Shown here piece by piece: positions 4,793 to 5,470 of a stretch of DNA of 5,470 nt (the stretch's first letter is position 1; every line of letters begins with the position of its first letter). Source of the DNA: Lachnospiraceae bacterium (lineage in GTDB: Bacteria > Bacillota > Clostridia > Lachnospirales > Lachnospiraceae). The stretch spans positions 1 through 5,470 of the forward strand of contig VSOA01000256.1 in NCBI GenBank assembly GCA_009774585.1, in the 5' to 3' direction. A program made the translations under genes and the position numbers. The notes under the pieces were generated by a model. That model saw only the letters and a list, made by a program, of their open reading frames with translations. It ran no database searches and had not been told where the DNA came from.

Positions 4793-5470
4793 TTATTGAG
4801 CAAGCACCTTATCCATAGCTGCAGACGCTTCTTTTAGCGCATCTTCCGGCGTCGCCGCTCCCGTCATGACTTTCTCAAACATCGGTATCATAACATCATT
4901 GTCAATCTGGCTTGCCAAGGAATAGCCGAGATTGTAAGAACGTCCAATCTCCGTTGCCTTGGATATGGAATTTAACACCTCATCGCTTTGTATCTCCGGA
5001 TCCTCCATCAAAGTCTTGGACCAAACCGGGAAACCGTTTCTCTGTGACCACTCTTTCAGAATATCGTCAGTCAGCCAGTACTGCATAAACTTGTACGCTG
5101 CCAATTTGTGTGATTCCTCCGTACCCTTGGGAATCACATAGCTGCAGCCGCCCGCCGGTGAAAACGCTCCTGCGCTTCCTGCCACACAAGGCGCAATACC
5201 GAAATTGATTCCCTGCTCTCTGAGTCCGTTAATCTGCCAAGGTCCGCTCATATACATTGCAATCTGTCCTGCCTGAAGCATCGTATCCGCCTCCGGACCT
5301 GTGATGTTTTCCGGCGACACTTTCTTATTGACCATCAAATCCTGAAGCCATGTCAGTGTCTTAATATTTTCGTCTGAATCGAGTAAATTCGTATTGGTCT
5401 GCGGGTCATCCGCAACACCGCCGTTTGCCCATAATAACTGCATATATGTAACATTGGTAGGCAGTGCAAG
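4793..5470 (-). CDS. Extracellular sugar-binding protein of the CUT1 ABC importer (C-terminal part)
   Basis: The last 225 residues of a family 1 solute-binding protein (SBP_bac_1 type, usually about 420-450 aa) are present. The frame stays open to the window edge, continuing upstream of the internal Met at 5443 as LALPTNVTYMQLLWANGG, so that Met is not the start. Recognisable parts are the mid-domain WLQDLMVNKK, the typical GQIAMYMSGPWQING segment, PAGGCSYVIPKGTEESHKLAAYKFMQYW, and the ending DALKEASAAMDKVLAQ. The protein would be secreted and, in Firmicutes, tethered as a lipoprotein; the signal peptide lies outside the window. It should capture arabinose-containing oligosaccharides for the two permeases, which follow it in AraN-AraP-AraQ order. 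That ligand is inferred from the linked GH51 gene. The operon promoter and any LacI-type operator are probably upstream, beyond the window. Confidence 0.93.
   Translation of the reverse strand, partial: LALPTNVTYMQLLWANGGVADDPQTNTNLLDSDENIKTLTWLQDLMVNKKVSPENITGPEADTMLQAGQIAMYMSGPWQINGLREQGINFGIAPCVAGSAGAFSPAGGCSYVIPKGTEESHKLAAYKFMQYWLTDDILKEWSQRNGFPVWSKTLMEDPEIQSDEVLNSISKATEIGRSYNLGYSLASQIDNDVMIPMFEKVMTGAATPEDALKEASAAMDKVLAQ

Noticed and set aside
4793..5443. Binding protein starting at the internal Met at 5443
   Set aside because: The frame is open to the window edge with family-typical sequence before this Met, and 216 aa is about half the normal length. The gene is cut by the window, not truncated.

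Overview
The window looks like a piece of a Firmicutes chromosome, most likely a gut Lachnospiraceae or related Clostridia. This is inferred from moderate GC content with AT-rich intergenic DNA, strong GGAGG-type ribosome binding sites, a GH51 enzyme of the Geobacillus/Clostridia type, and a CUT1 sugar transporter without its own ATPase gene. Species cannot be fixed from the sequence alone. Every convincing gene is on the minus strand, so transcription runs from the right edge to the left.

Layout in transcription order: (1) 5470-4793, the C-terminal 225 residues of an extracellular sugar-binding protein whose start lies outside the window; (2) a strong hairpin with a T-run at 4778-4747; (3) two inner-membrane CUT1 permeases, 4731-3814 and 3821-2988, with overlapping ends; (4) a very palindrome-rich intergenic stretch, about 2989-2733; (5) a cytoplasmic GH51 alpha-L-arabinofuranosidase, 2719-1205; (6) a LacI-family repressor, 1141-137, with its own candidate promoter; (7) an intrinsic terminator overlapping the repressor's stop codon, then AT-rich DNA with short degenerate repeats and a possible promoter leading out of the window.

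Together the genes form an arabino-oligosaccharide utilisation locus. The binding protein captures arabinose-containing oligosaccharides (from arabinan or arabinoxylan) and the two permeases import them, powered by an ATPase encoded elsewhere (MsmK/MsmX/UgpC type). The GH51 enzyme then removes terminal arabinofuranosyl residues in the cytoplasm. The LacI-type protein probably senses a sugar and controls the cluster. The order binding protein - permease - permease - arabinofuranosidase is that of araN-araP-araQ-abfA in Bacillus subtilis, but the regulator here is a true LacI type rather than AraR.

The most unusual part is the 257 bp at 2733-2989. It holds a possible three-way-junction fold and several further perfect hairpins. 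Five complementary segments along it can pair in two mutually exclusive registers. It could be an RNA switch or attenuator between the transporter and enzyme genes, or a cluster of mobile palindromic repeats. Two start codons were revised from the longest possible reading frame: the arabinofuranosidase to 2719 and the second permease to 3821.
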